Below are positions 1 through 7,706 of a stretch of 16,973 nt of DNA, one piece after another. The notes under the pieces were generated by a model. The model saw only the letters and a program-made list of their open reading frames with translations. It was not told the origin of the DNA and made no database searches. Positions within the stretch are counted from its first letter, which is position 1; each line of letters starts with the position of its first letter. Source of the DNA: CAYRFU01 sp964423525 (GTDB lineage Bacteria > Vulcanimicrobiota > Xenobia > Xenobiales > JADMJV01); the NCBI GenBank assembly GCA_964423525.1, contig CAYRFU010000147.1:1-16973 (forward strand), read 5' to 3'. The translations under genes were made by a program, and so were the position numbers.

Positions 1-1
1 G

Positions 2-334
2 GCTGGTGCCCCTATGGGAGCCCAGCAACAATCGCCGGAGGCCCTCATCGGGCAGATCATCATGGCGATGGCTCAGCTTCTCACCCAATTTCAAGGCTTC
101 GCCGGCGGCACTCCCCCAGCCGGCGCCGCAGGCACCCCCGCCGTCGGCAACGCCGGTAACGCCGGCAACGCTGGTAACGCTGGCAACGCCGGTAACGCTG
201 GTAACACTGGAGGCGCCTACGGCAACAACGGCGCCGGTGGTCTTTTTATTGGGCTTGGCAGCTCTTCGAGGGGACGCGCCTTTCCTTTCCCGACGACCGA
301 CCAGATTCACCCCAAAGCAGTTGGGGTAGAATAG
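2..334 (+). CDS. Gly/Asn/Ala-rich low-complexity protein, probably 3' end of a longer gene
   Basis: The frame is open from base 2 to the stop at 332-334. An ATG lies at 14, but no Shine-Dalgarno precedes it and the residues before it (A-G-A-P) fit the same composition, so this is probably a C-terminal fragment. Visible parts are a short amphipathic stretch with Ile/Met/Leu/Phe (about residues 14-30 from the ATG), a Gly/Pro/Ala linker, then seven Gly-Asn-Ala-like tripeptides encoded by tandem 9-bp units, and a Gly/Ser-rich tail. I recognise no family. The tripeptide run could be a flexible or surface-exposed linker; that is inference. It ends four bases before kynA and may be cotranscribed with it. 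Confidence 0.5.
   Translation, partial: AGAPMGAQQQSPEALIGQIIMAMAQLLTQFQGFAGGTPPAGAAGTPAVGNAGNAGNAGNAGNAGNAGNTGGAYGNNGAGGLFIGLGSSSRGRAFPFPTTDQIHPKAVGVE
146..208 (+). repeat. Seven tandem 9-bp units encoding Gly-Asn-(Ala/Thr)
   Basis: Units of the form GGYAACGCY follow each other without spacers, and the last is GGTAACACT. The third base of the Gly codon mostly alternates C and T, which suggests an 18-bp higher-order unit amplified by slippage or unequal exchange. The unit length is a multiple of three, so copy-number change would keep the frame. Confidence 0.85.
327..332 (+). promoter_or_regulatory. Possible -10 element placing the transcript start at the kynA ATG
   Basis: TAGAAT lies six bases before the kynA ATG, the distance expected between a -10 hexamer and a start site, so kynA could be leaderless. 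The nearest G-rich stretch (323-326) is too far from the ATG to be a good ribosome site. No convincing -35 is seen, so this is tentative. Confidence 0.25.
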
Positions 335-338
335 CCGC

Positions 339-1193
339 ATGGAGCAGATAACCACAGATGTGCCGCCAGGCTGTCCCTTCAGCCATGAGGTCCCAAGAAC
401 CGAGGGGGGTCTCAGCTACGGAGAGTATTTGAAAGTGCCAGAGCTTCTGAGCCTGCAACGCCTTCAATCAGAACCACCTCATCACGATGAGATGCTCTTT
501 ATCATCATCCATCAAGCTTATGAGTTGTGGTTCAAACTCATCCTCCACGAGATGGAGCGGGCCATCGACTATATGAAGATGGGTCAGATCCTGAGGGCCA
601 ACCACTTCGTGCGCAGGGTAGTCGAAGTGATGAAACTGCTGGTCCGCCAAATCCACATTCTTGAGACCATGACACCGGCCGAGTTCCTGGGATTTCGGGA
701 TCGTCTCAATCCGGCTAGCGGCTTCCAGTCGGTCCAATTTCGAGAAGTGGAGTTCCTGGCCGGCTTGAAAAACGCGGCCTACCTGAAAGCGTTTACAGAG
801 CAACCAGAGCTTCAAGCCCGTCTCCAGAAACGGCTGGACTCTCCCAGTCTGAGGGGCACCTACTTCCAGTTGCTAGCCGACCTCGGCTACGAGGCTCCGG
901 AAGTCGCCTATCCCGAGGAGCCCGAGCGAGAAGCGGTGATGGCTGCCCTGGTCAAGGTCTATCAAGAACCAGATAACAACCTTCCGCTCTATCTGCTGAG
1001 TGAGTCCCTGGTGGAGTTCGACCTTCAACTTTCCCTTTGGAGAGAACATCACGTGCGAGTGGTGGCCCGCAGTATCGGCTACAAGCCGGGCACCGGAGGG
1101 TCCTCAGGGGTGGCCTACTTAGAGTCGACCACCAGCAAACTGTGCTTCCCTTATCTCTGGGAAGTGCGCACTTACCTGGAGAAAACCGTATGA
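339..1193 (+). CDS. kynA: Tryptophan 2,3-dioxygenase
   Basis: Haem enzyme of the cytoplasm that opens the indole ring of L-tryptophan with O2, giving N-formylkynurenine, the first step of the kynurenine pathway. The 284 residues match the usual bacterial length. Family blocks are seen in order: LSYGEYL (25-31), FIIIHQAYELWFK (54-66) with the active-site His58, SGFQSVQFRE (127-136) with the carboxylate-binding Arg135, WREHH (234-238) with the proximal haem ligand His238, and GTGGSSG (251-257) with Thr252. Residue roles come from known structures of the family. The ATG has a weak ribosome site. The stop overlaps the kynU start as ATGA, indicating translational coupling. The next pathway enzyme, formylkynurenine formamidase, is not adjacent. 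Confidence 0.96.
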   Translation: MEQITTDVPPGCPFSHEVPRTEGGLSYGEYLKVPELLSLQRLQSEPPHHDEMLFIIIHQAYELWFKLILHEMERAIDYMKMGQILRANHFVRRVVEVMKLLVRQIHILETMTPAEFLGFRDRLNPASGFQSVQFREVEFLAGLKNAAYLKAFTEQPELQARLQKRLDSPSLRGTYFQLLADLGYEAPEVAYPEEPEREAVMAALVKVYQEPDNNLPLYLLSESLVEFDLQLSLWREHHVRVVARSIGYKPGTGGSSGVAYLESTTSKLCFPYLWEVRTYLEKTV

Positions 1194-2350
1194 ACCCCTT
1201 TCTGCGCGACCAGTTTCCCATTCTGGAGAAACTCACCTATCTTTCCAGCCATTCTCTCGGTGCGGTTCCGTCCTCTACAGAAAACGTCTTGAGGCGCTAC
1301 TACCGAGAATGGGCTGAGCTTGGCATCAAGGCCTGGGACGGTCCCTGGTGGCAGGCGGTCCTCGACTTCAACCGCCAAATGGAGCAGATCCTTCAAGCAG
1401 CGCCGGGCACCGTGGTTCCGATGCAAAACGTGACCCGCGCGATGGCAGCCGTGGCTAGCTGCTTCGACTACCGAGCTGGTCGAAACAAAATCGTGACCAC
1501 TTCCCTAGAGTTCACCACCTCCTACCCTTTTTGGAGGGGACAAGAAAAGTATGGCGCCGAGCTGCTGGTGGTGGAATCTGAAGATGGAGTGACGCTCCCC
1601 TACCAAAAGGTGGTCGAGGCTCTCGACGAGCAGACTTTGATGGTTCTCACCAGCCACGCCTTCTTTCGCTCGGGGGCTCTGATGGACATCGAGTCCCTGG
1701 CCCACGAGACGAAGAAGAGAGGGGTATTGCTCATGGTCGACGGCTATCAGACCGTCGGGTCAGTGCCGGTCCATCTCAACACCACCCCCATCGATTTTTA
1801 CGTGGGTGGCTCGCACAAATGGTTGTGTGGAGGCCCCGGAGCCGGTTACCTCTATGTCGCTCCCCCAACCCTGGAGACTTTGCGCCCGACACTGACTGGT
1901 TGGTTTGGGCTCGAAAACCCCTTCGGTTACGAGGGTGGCACGGGTCCTGGACGCCTCCACCGCGGCATCTTCAAGTTCTTGGCGGGGACTCCCAATGTGG
2001 CTGGACTCTACGCTGCCAAAGAAGGACTCGACGCCATCCTCGAAGTGGGAGTCAAACAGATCCGAGCCTATTCTCAAGAGATGACCAGTTGGCTCTTTGA
2101 ACAACTGAAAAAAGGCGGCTATCAGCTCAAATCTCCGACCGAGGCGGGTCAACGCAACGGAATGATCTGTGTCGACTTCCCGGGAGCTGAACAAGCCTGC
2201 CGCTGGCTGGAAGAAAGGGACGTGGTGGTTGACTTCCGTCCCGATTGCGGAATTCGAGTGTCGCCCCATTTCTACAATAGCCGGGGAGATCTGGAGCGAT
2301 TTCTAGTGCTTCTGAAAGAGGCCCGGCTACAGCCGGAACTTGTAGGCTAA
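1190..2350 (+). CDS. kynU: Kynureninase-like PLP enzyme (aminotransferase class V fold)
   Basis: Predicted to cleave kynurenine to anthranilate plus alanine, or 3-hydroxykynurenine to 3-hydroxyanthranilate. The start is the ATG in the ATGA overlap with kynA, with GGAG at 1178-1181 eight bases upstream. The frame stays open further upstream to 1037, but that part lies inside kynA. Visible in the 386 residues: N-terminal YLSSHSLGAVP (17-27), the VDGYQTVG block with PLP-ring Asp184, and GGSHKWLCGGPGAGYLY (206-222) with Schiff-base Lys210, followed by a C-terminal GTPNVAGLYAA block. Known kynureninases usually have Tyr just before the PLP lysine; here it is His209. The N-terminal motif also has HSLG where NSLG is usual. 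The kynA linkage strongly supports kynureninase, but another class V activity is not excluded. Confidence 0.85.
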   Translation: MNPFLRDQFPILEKLTYLSSHSLGAVPSSTENVLRRYYREWAELGIKAWDGPWWQAVLDFNRQMEQILQAAPGTVVPMQNVTRAMAAVASCFDYRAGRNKIVTTSLEFTTSYPFWRGQEKYGAELLVVESEDGVTLPYQKVVEALDEQTLMVLTSHAFFRSGALMDIESLAHETKKRGVLLMVDGYQTVGSVPVHLNTTPIDFYVGGSHKWLCGGPGAGYLYVAPPTLETLRPTLTGWFGLENPFGYEGGTGPGRLHRGIFKFLAGTPNVAGLYAAKEGLDAILEVGVKQIRAYSQEMTSWLFEQLKKGGYQLKSPTEAGQRNGMICVDFPGAEQACRWLEERDVVVDFRPDCGIRVSPHFYNSRGDLERFLVLLKEARLQPELVG

Positions 2351-3028
2351 GTCTCCGAAATCCTGAACGAATAAGTAGTCGTAACAAACCGCTCGCAACT
2401 TCCGGCGGACCTCTCGCATGTGACCCGGGATGTCATATTCGTCACAGTAGAGATCCGGTTCCCAGACGGCATCGCAAAGCTCCTGGGCGGTGAACATCTG
2501 CTGGGGAGAACTGACCAGAATTCGAAAGAGGTTGAACTCGAGTGGATTGAGGAAAACCGAGTTGCCGTCCACCTCGAGCTTCATCCCACGAGGGTCCAGG
2601 TAGACCGGCCCCTGGCGGACAGGTTGAACCAGGGAACGTTTCGTCTTCTTCTTTCGCTGGCCTTGAAAAATCTGACTGAGTTTGGCACTCAGCTCACGCG
2701 GGTCAAGAGGCTTAGTCAGAAACTTGTTGGGCCCGAGGCGATAGAGGATCCTCTTGTCTTTGGGTTCACCACGCCCACGCAAGAGGAGGGTGGAACACCC
2801 TTTAAGGGAGTTCTTTAGATCACTGTGAACCGAGACCGCACCGTCCGGCGGTATGGAGAGGTCAAGAATCAGGACATCCGGTCGCAGGGAGCCGAACACT
2901 CGCTTGGTCGCATTGCAGTTGAGAGCGACCTCGACCTGAAAACCGGAGCCTACCAGGTGCAGCGTCAGCTGTTTCCCCAGGATCGGGTTGTCTGAGCCGA
3001 TCAAGATTTTCCGCTTTCGCTCCGCCAA
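2327..3028 (-). CDS. OmpR/PhoB-type response regulator with atypical receiver
   Basis: 233 residues: an N-terminal receiver (about 6-122) and a C-terminal winged-helix DNA-binding domain (about 140-233, ending DLAYKFRL). The phosphoacceptor Asp56 in LILDLSIPP and Lys106 in LTKPLD are present. The usual acidic pair after the first strand is reduced to Ser12-Asp13, and the switch Thr/Ser is replaced by Arg84 in LLLRGRGE, so phosphorylation signalling may be altered or lost. The start is a TTG at 3026-3028, with an AAGGG-like site about five bases upstream. No histidine kinase is adjacent, so the regulator is an orphan here. It converges on kynU with a 24-bp overlap. It follows carD-like 1 and a terminator, so it needs read-through or a promoter in a very short gap. 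Its targets are unknown. Confidence 0.88.
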   Translation of the reverse strand: MAERKRKILIGSDNPILGKQLTLHLVGSGFQVEVALNCNATKRVFGSLRPDVLILDLSIPPDGAVSVHSDLKNSLKGCSTLLLRGRGEPKDKRILYRLGPNKFLTKPLDPRELSAKLSQIFQGQRKKKTKRSLVQPVRQGPVYLDPRGMKLEVDGNSVFLNPLEFNLFRILVSSPQQMFTAQELCDAVWEPDLYCDEYDIPGHMREVRRKLRAVCYDYLFVQDFGDLAYKFRL

Positions 3029-3070
3029 GATGGCCCTTACTTCGGAGACCTCCCCTCCGACTCCCGCACG

Positions 3071-3105
3071 AAAAAAACGACAGCCCCGACGGTCCGTCGG
3101 GGCTG
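3071..3105 (-). terminator. Strong rho-independent terminator of the first CarD-like gene
   Basis: The arms CAGCCCCGACGG (3081-3092) and CCGTCGGGGCTG (3094-3105) are perfect reverse complements. Read on the minus strand, the hairpin is followed after three bases by seven T (complement of 3071-3077). It lies 24 bases past the stop of the CarD-like gene at 3130 and before the response-regulator gene. Confidence 0.93.
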
Positions 3106-3129
3106 TGATACACGGTCCTTTTGGGGAGA

Positions 3130-3624
3130 CTAGACTGCGGCCAGCTCGCCCTCTTCAACAGTGCAGGTGTGGCTGATCGCCTGCTCAAGGTCGGTCGGTT
3201 CACAGCCAGTGGCGTGACCCAATTCCTCGGCCATCAGACGAAGGCTCTGCTCGAGCGCGCGCGAATCGCGCGACGCCAAATTGCGCTTCTGAGAAAGCTG
3301 AGTGAGACCTTTGACCACTTCACAGAGCTTGTAGATGTCTCCACTCTTGATCAGCTCAAGAATGGCTTTATGGCGTTGGTTGTGATTGCTGGGCAACTGG
3401 GGTTGACAGCTGCGGAGATGATCCATTACCTTCTCCACCTCCTCGGCCGGAATGGGGTTCCGAATCGAGGTGCTGCGGCCATCAAGATTGACCATAACTT
3501 GCATTTTCTCAAAAGCCACCACGGCGAACCGACAAACGCTATCGAGGATCGATTTTTCTTCGATGGTCTCGATGGTTCCCAGTCCGTGTAGTGCATGCAT
3601 AACTTTACTACCGGATGCGTACAT
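3130..3624 (-). CDS. CarD/CdnL-family RNA polymerase-binding regulator, divergent paralogue
   Basis: 164 residues with the CarD layout: an N-terminal Tudor-like RNA polymerase-interaction domain (about 1-60, with GSKVMHALHGLGTIETI) and a helical C-terminal domain (about 65-164, with IKSGDIYKLCEVVKGL). In this family the protein binds the beta subunit and stabilises the open promoter complex. The start is ATG 3622-3624, chosen because AAGGAG lies ten bases upstream and because the paralogue at 11200-11703 also begins Met-Tyr; the upstream ATG at 3660 lacks both. The Trp that wedges promoter DNA in this family (Trp85 in the second copy) aligns with Gln83 in N-Q-R-H-K here. It carries five cysteines. 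A strong terminator follows directly. Confidence 0.9.
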   Translation of the reverse strand: MYASGSKVMHALHGLGTIETIEEKSILDSVCRFAVVAFEKMQVMVNLDGRSTSIRNPIPAEEVEKVMDHLRSCQPQLPSNHNQRHKAILELIKSGDIYKLCEVVKGLTQLSQKRNLASRDSRALEQSLRLMAEELGHATGCEPTDLEQAISHTCTVEEGELAAV

Positions 3625-3869
3625 ATTCTGCTTACTCCTTACTGCGACTCTATCTATCACTAACCCGCCTGATCGTCTGGGTGTGCGGTGGTGGGTCAGG
3701 GCATAGGCCCAGGAACACCACTGAAGACGACGGTTCCCCGAGGCGACGAATCGAGCGCATTACGCTTCTGTTCCTCGCACATGAGAACACCGCGGGCGTT
3801 CAGCTTTTTTTCAGGAATGTTAATATCGCGCGAAGCGTCGTGGAACCCTGAAAAGATTCTGAAACTTGG

Positions 3870-4340
3870 TTACTTTTCAAGCCGGGACGTGTGATCGTGG
3901 AAAATTTTCCACCCATCCTTCTGACGCTCGAAAACTAGCGAAAACACACCTTCTACGTCGTCTTGATCGGTCCTTTTCAAATGCCAACGGCCCAGAGCCA
4001 GAGCGTGACCCTGCCCCAGCTTCCACACTTCGATGTCGGAAAACTGGAGCTGACCCATGGAGTCTTTGTCGTTTCCGTAGGTCTTCTGGTAGCGTTGGTG
4101 GAGCGCTTCATAACCGCGCACCACTTTGCCGCCAGCGGTAAAAGTGAGGTCCTCGGACTCGACATAGTCTTCCATGAAGCGGACCAAGTCCCCACGATTC
4201 CACGCTTTAGCACTGGCCTTGAGAGCCGACGAGATTTCAAATTGGACCATCTCGCGGCTAGGTTCGGCCAGAGCCAGGCCGGTCAGCATGAGCGATATAA
4301 AGACGACAGCCTTTCGCATAGCCGAGGTTATACGACCCAT
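3870..4340 (-). CDS. Secreted SnoaL/DUF4440-like (NTF2-fold) protein
   Basis: About 156 residues: an N-terminal signal peptide (hydrophobic core AVVFISLMLTGLALA, likely cleavage after ALA before EPS) and one NTF2-like domain. The features WNRGDLVRFMEDYVES, LTFTAGGKVVRGYEALHQRY, LALGRWHL and the C-terminal FSLVFERQKDGWKIFHDHTS are typical of DUF4440 or SnoaL-like proteins. Members bind small molecules or have no known activity, so no substrate is proposed; the signal suggests a periplasmic or exported location. The start ATG at 4338-4340 has AGGGA nine bases upstream. An alternative ATG at 4317-4319 gives 149 residues with an equally good signal, and TATAAC (4327-4332) lies seven bases before it, so a leaderless shorter form is possible. 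It diverges from nadE across 64 bp. Confidence 0.82.
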   Translation of the reverse strand: MGRITSAMRKAVVFISLMLTGLALAEPSREMVQFEISSALKASAKAWNRGDLVRFMEDYVESEDLTFTAGGKVVRGYEALHQRYQKTYGNDKDSMGQLQFSDIEVWKLGQGHALALGRWHLKRTDQDDVEGVFSLVFERQKDGWKIFHDHTSRLEK

Positions 4341-4404
4341 TCCACCGGGTCCCTGTCGAACAGACCAGAAAAGGAGCGTTCCCGCCGTCGGGGAAAGGTC
4401 CGGG

Positions 4405-6357
4405 GTGAAGCTGATCAAGGTTGGCGCGGCCACCCTCAACCAGACCCCGCTCGATTGGAACCGCAACCAGAGCACCATCAAAGCAGCCCTCCAAGCTGCC
4501 CGCCAACAAGATGTCACCGTCCTTTGCCTACCCGAGATGTGCCTCTGTGGTTACGGCTGCGAGGACGCTTTTCACTCCCCTTCGACCTTCCAGTCGAGTT
4601 GGCAGGCCCTCCAGGAGCTGTTACCAGAGACCCGCGGAATGGTCGTTTCCTTTGGACTTCCCGTCTGGTTTCGGCACTCCATCTACAACACCGCTTGCCT
4701 AGTGGTGGACGGCAAAGTGGCCGGCTTCGTGGCCAAGCAGTACCTGGCCGGTGATGGCATCCATTATGAGCCTCGCTGGTTTAAGGCCTGGCCCGATGAC
4801 CAGGCTGGAGAACTCGAACTCGAGGGACAAGGCTACCCTATCGGAGACCTGATTTTCGAGGTCGGAGGGGTTCGGCTAGGCTTTGAAATTTGTGAGGACG
4901 CCTGGGTGGCTGTGCGACCGGGAGGCTACCTGGCTCGTCAGGCTGTCGACGTGATCCTCAACCCCAGCGCCAGTCATTTCGCCTTCGGCAAACAAAAGAT
5001 CCGGGAACGGTTTGTGGTCGAAGGCTCGCGGGCCTTTGCGGTGGCCTATCTTTACACGAACCTGGTCGGTAACGAAGCCGGCCGGGCGATCTATGACGGA
5101 GGCGCCATGATCGCCTCCGGAGGTCACCTTCTGGCCTGTGGTAGTCGCTTCTCCTATCGCGATTGGGAGCTGACCACGGCGGTTGTCAATATCGACCGAA
5201 ACCGGGTGCAAAAAGGAAGGACGGTCAGCTTTCGACCCGACCTGAATGCCCAAGCCCCGTGTATTCGAGTAGAGTTCGCCTGGCCCGAGGTCCAACCCGA
5301 GCCACCGACCTTCGTCCGAGCCTCCTGGGAAGAAAGCCCTCACCTCAAAGAAGAGGAATTCACTCGAGCCGTCGCTCTGGGCCTTTGTGACTACCTGACC
5401 AAGAGCTGGTCTCGAGGCTTTGTCATCTCTTTGTCGGGGGGAGCCGATTCGTCCGCCTGTGCAGCCCTGGTGGCCCTGATGGTGCGCCTGGCTGAAGGGG
5501 AGCTGGGGCCGGAGGGGATGAGAGAGCGATTGCGACTCGAGATTGGTCAAGGGATGTCCGACCTTCTCACCTGTGTCTACCAGCCGACTCGCAATAGTTC
5601 TGAAACAACCCGCAGCGCCGCTCGAGGACTGGCCGAAGCTCTGGGGGCCACTTTTTTGGAATTTGATGTCGACCCTCTGGTGGAGGGCTACAAGGCGATG
5701 GTGACCGGTGGACTCGGCCGCGAGTTAACCTGGGAGCAAGACGACATCGCTCTCCAAAATATTCAGTCGAGAGCACGGGCTCCCGGCATCTGGATGCTGG
5801 CCAACATCAAGAAAGCTCTGCTGATCTCTACCAGCAATCGCTCCGAAGCCGCAGTCGGATACGCCACCATGGATGGAGACACTTCGGGAGGCCTATCGCC
5901 GATCGCGGGCATCGACAAGGCCTTTCTTAGAAGCTGGTTGGTCTGGCTCGAGAAGGACGGCCCGAACGGCCTGCAACCGATTCCGGCTTTGAAAGCGGTC
6001 AACGTCCAGGCTCCCACCGCCGAACTTCGCCCTCAGGCGGCCCATCAGACCGACGAGGATGATCTGATGCCGTATCCCGTGCTCGATCGCATCGAGAAGG
6101 CCGCCATTCGAGATAAGGAGTCCCCCCTCTCGATTTACCGTCAACTCCGCTCAGAGATGCCGGAGGTGCAGGAGCAAACCCTTAAGGCTTGGGTCAAACG
6201 ATTCTTTACGCTCTGGTCGCGCAACCAGTGGAAAAGGGAGCGATATGCTCCCTCGTTCCACATTGACGACGCCAACCTGGACCCCAAAACCTGGTGCCGA
6301 TTCCCTATCCTTTCAGGCGGCTTCGCCCGAGAACTCGAGCAGCTTGCTCAGGAGTAG
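4405..6357 (+). CDS. nadE: Glutamine-dependent NAD+ synthetase
   Basis: Catalyses the final step of NAD synthesis: deamido-NAD + ATP + glutamine to NAD. The 650 residues carry an N-terminal nitrilase-type glutaminase domain (about 1-290) with the expected triad Glu44 (LPEMCLCGY), Lys111 (KQYLAGDGIHYE) and Cys163 (GFEICEDAW). The C-terminal synthetase domain (about 318-650) has the ATP pyrophosphatase loop SGGADSS (344-350) and STSNRSEAAVGYATMDGDTS (475-494). The GTG at 4405-4407 is chosen because AAAGG lies six bases upstream and the protein then begins with the usual first strand KLIKVGAAT; the frame is open upstream but runs over the divergent gene. Its stop overlaps the convergent transporter by 10 bp. 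It may be the last step fed by the nearby kynurenine genes; that is inference. Confidence 0.96.
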   Translation: MKLIKVGAATLNQTPLDWNRNQSTIKAALQAARQQDVTVLCLPEMCLCGYGCEDAFHSPSTFQSSWQALQELLPETRGMVVSFGLPVWFRHSIYNTACLVVDGKVAGFVAKQYLAGDGIHYEPRWFKAWPDDQAGELELEGQGYPIGDLIFEVGGVRLGFEICEDAWVAVRPGGYLARQAVDVILNPSASHFAFGKQKIRERFVVEGSRAFAVAYLYTNLVGNEAGRAIYDGGAMIASGGHLLACGSRFSYRDWELTTAVVNIDRNRVQKGRTVSFRPDLNAQAPCIRVEFAWPEVQPEPPTFVRASWEESPHLKEEEFTRAVALGLCDYLTKSWSRGFVISLSGGADSSACAALVALMVRLAEGELGPEGMRERLRLEIGQGMSDLLTCVYQPTRNSSETTRSAARGLAEALGATFLEFDVDPLVEGYKAMVTGGLGRELTWEQDDIALQNIQSRARAPGIWMLANIKKALLISTSNRSEAAVGYATMDGDTSGGLSPIAGIDKAFLRSWLVWLEKDGPNGLQPIPALKAVNVQAPTAELRPQAAHQTDEDDLMPYPVLDRIEKAAIRDKESPLSIYRQLRSEMPEVQEQTLKAWVKRFFTLWSRNQWKRERYAPSFHIDDANLDPKTWCRFPILSGGFARELEQLAQE

Positions 6358-7706
6358 GTGGCCGGATGAGGTTCGGGCTTTTGCTCGCCCTCGAGAATCC
6401 ACCTGCGGCCAAGAACCAGGCCGATGGGACTCAAGCAGGCAAAAATCCCGTAGAGTAGCCACATCGTGGCGGGGTCCTGAGGTCCAGTCTCAGGCACAAA
6501 GTGAGCTAGCATAGCCCCGCTGTAGAATCCCGTGGTGAACTTGGCCAGAAACCAAGGCAGACCGGCGATCCCCATATAAGCTCCCACTTTACCGGCCGGC
6601 GCCAGGTCCGCGACGTATTCCAGAAAGCGCGAAGACCAGGCCGCCTCGCCCAGCGAGAAGAGGATAACATAGGCCAGTAAGAACCGAACGTCCGGCTGGC
6701 GCACCAGCAAGAAGGTGGTCACGGCGCTCAATACCGTGCCCACAATCATCATATCGATCACTTTGACCTTTCTGGTGGCAGCGGCGATCAGAGGCACGAA
6801 GATCACGATGATGAGAGGATTGAAAATGTTGATCCACTCGAATTTATCGTGAACGGCCTCGGGAAAACAACGGAAGACGTAGTCGGGCACTGTCAGCCAC
6901 TGATGGGCAAAAAGCGTCCTGACCGGGAGCAGAACAAAGATGAAGAAGCTGAAGCGAGGGTTCAGAAGAGGAAGCTCTCGGAGCTTCTCGTGCCACGGCC
7001 GGGTGTCTCGCTCTTGAGGGGTAGGCTCGACCATCCTGCATTCCTGTTCCACCTCTGGAGTGAAAAACTGGAGGTGAAGGAGAAGGAAGAATCCGGTCAG
7101 AGCAGTGCAGAACCAGAAGACACCGTCAACCCCCCAACCGAGTCCAACGACTTTGGTGAAGAAAAGGTCGACCTCCTCGGTGCGGATCCAGGGTGAGACC
7201 AGATACTCGCCTACAATGCCGAGGTTCATAATCGAGTAGAGAACGCCGTAGCCGACGGTCGCGGTGCGCTCATCGGTGAACTCTTTCACTCCCGCGTAGA
7301 GAGCTGGTTGGATAACCCCCGTGCCAAAGGCCATCAAGAGAAGTCCCAGCCAGGCGACGCCCGCCCCGTACTCGAGAGCGGTGCACAAAATCACTCGTCC
7401 AATCCCCATGATACCGAGCGACCAGGTTAGAGCTCGGCGCACACCGAGACTGTCAGAAAGGTAGCCCCCACCGATCATAAAGAGAGTGACCAGCCCGGTA
7501 TAGAACGATAAGGTGACGCCAGTCAGACTGTCGCTCAGGCCCACGTCTTGACCGAGAAATCGGGTCATCAGGCCTAACATGCCGAAGTAGGCGATGCCGT
7601 CGCCCAGATTGACCAGGTTGACCAGCCAGAACGCTTTGTTGGCCTGAAAAAGCAGGCGGAAAGACTCTACAAAACCCGGGTCTTTATGGCTCTTAGAGTC
7701 TTCCAC
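6348..7706 (-). CDS. POT/PTR-like major facilitator superfamily transporter
   Basis: 452 residues with about 12 hydrophobic segments. MIGGGYLSDSLGVRRALTWS (77-96) corresponds to the MFS/POT loop 2-3 signature, YSIMNLGIVGEYLVSP (157-172) to the POT FYxxINxG region, and SLGEAAWSSRFLEYVADLAP (351-370) to a segment common in these transporters. POT members import di- and tripeptides with protons; the substrate here is unknown. The start is a GTG (7704-7706) directly after the TAG of an upstream short ORF, with no Shine-Dalgarno, so initiation may depend on translational coupling. No later start keeps the first helix. The 3' end overlaps nadE by 10 bp, converging. Confidence 0.85.
   Translation of the reverse strand: MEDSKSHKDPGFVESFRLLFQANKAFWLVNLVNLGDGIAYFGMLGLMTRFLGQDVGLSDSLTGVTLSFYTGLVTLFMIGGGYLSDSLGVRRALTWSLGIMGIGRVILCTALEYGAGVAWLGLLLMAFGTGVIQPALYAGVKEFTDERTATVGYGVLYSIMNLGIVGEYLVSPWIRTEEVDLFFTKVVGLGWGVDGVFWFCTALTGFFLLLHLQFFTPEVEQECRMVEPTPQERDTRPWHEKLRELPLLNPRFSFFIFVLLPVRTLFAHQWLTVPDYVFRCFPEAVHDKFEWINIFNPLIIVIFVPLIAAATRKVKVIDMMIVGTVLSAVTTFLLVRQPDVRFLLAYVILFSLGEAAWSSRFLEYVADLAPAGKVGAYMGIAGLPWFLAKFTTGFYSGAMLAHFVPETGPQDPATMWLLYGIFACLSPIGLVLGRRWILEGEQKPEPHPATYS
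7661..7702 (-). repeat. 9-bp inverted repeat just inside the transporter start
   Basis: AAGACTCTA (7661-7669) and TAGAGTCTT (7694-7702) are perfect complements with a 24-base loop. In the mRNA the hairpin would begin one base after the GTG start codon and could affect initiation. It lies in coding sequence, so it may be chance. Confidence 0.5.

Noticed and set aside
146..208. CRISPR-like array
   Set aside because: The repeats are contiguous 9-bp coding units with no spacers.
1037..1189. Longer N-terminus for kynU
   Set aside because: This stretch is the alternate frame of kynA; the ATGA overlap and the GGAG site fix the start at 1190.
4174..4404. Longer N-terminus for nadE
   Set aside because: It overlaps the divergent secreted-protein gene, and the NadE fold begins at the GTG at 4405, which has a good ribosome site.
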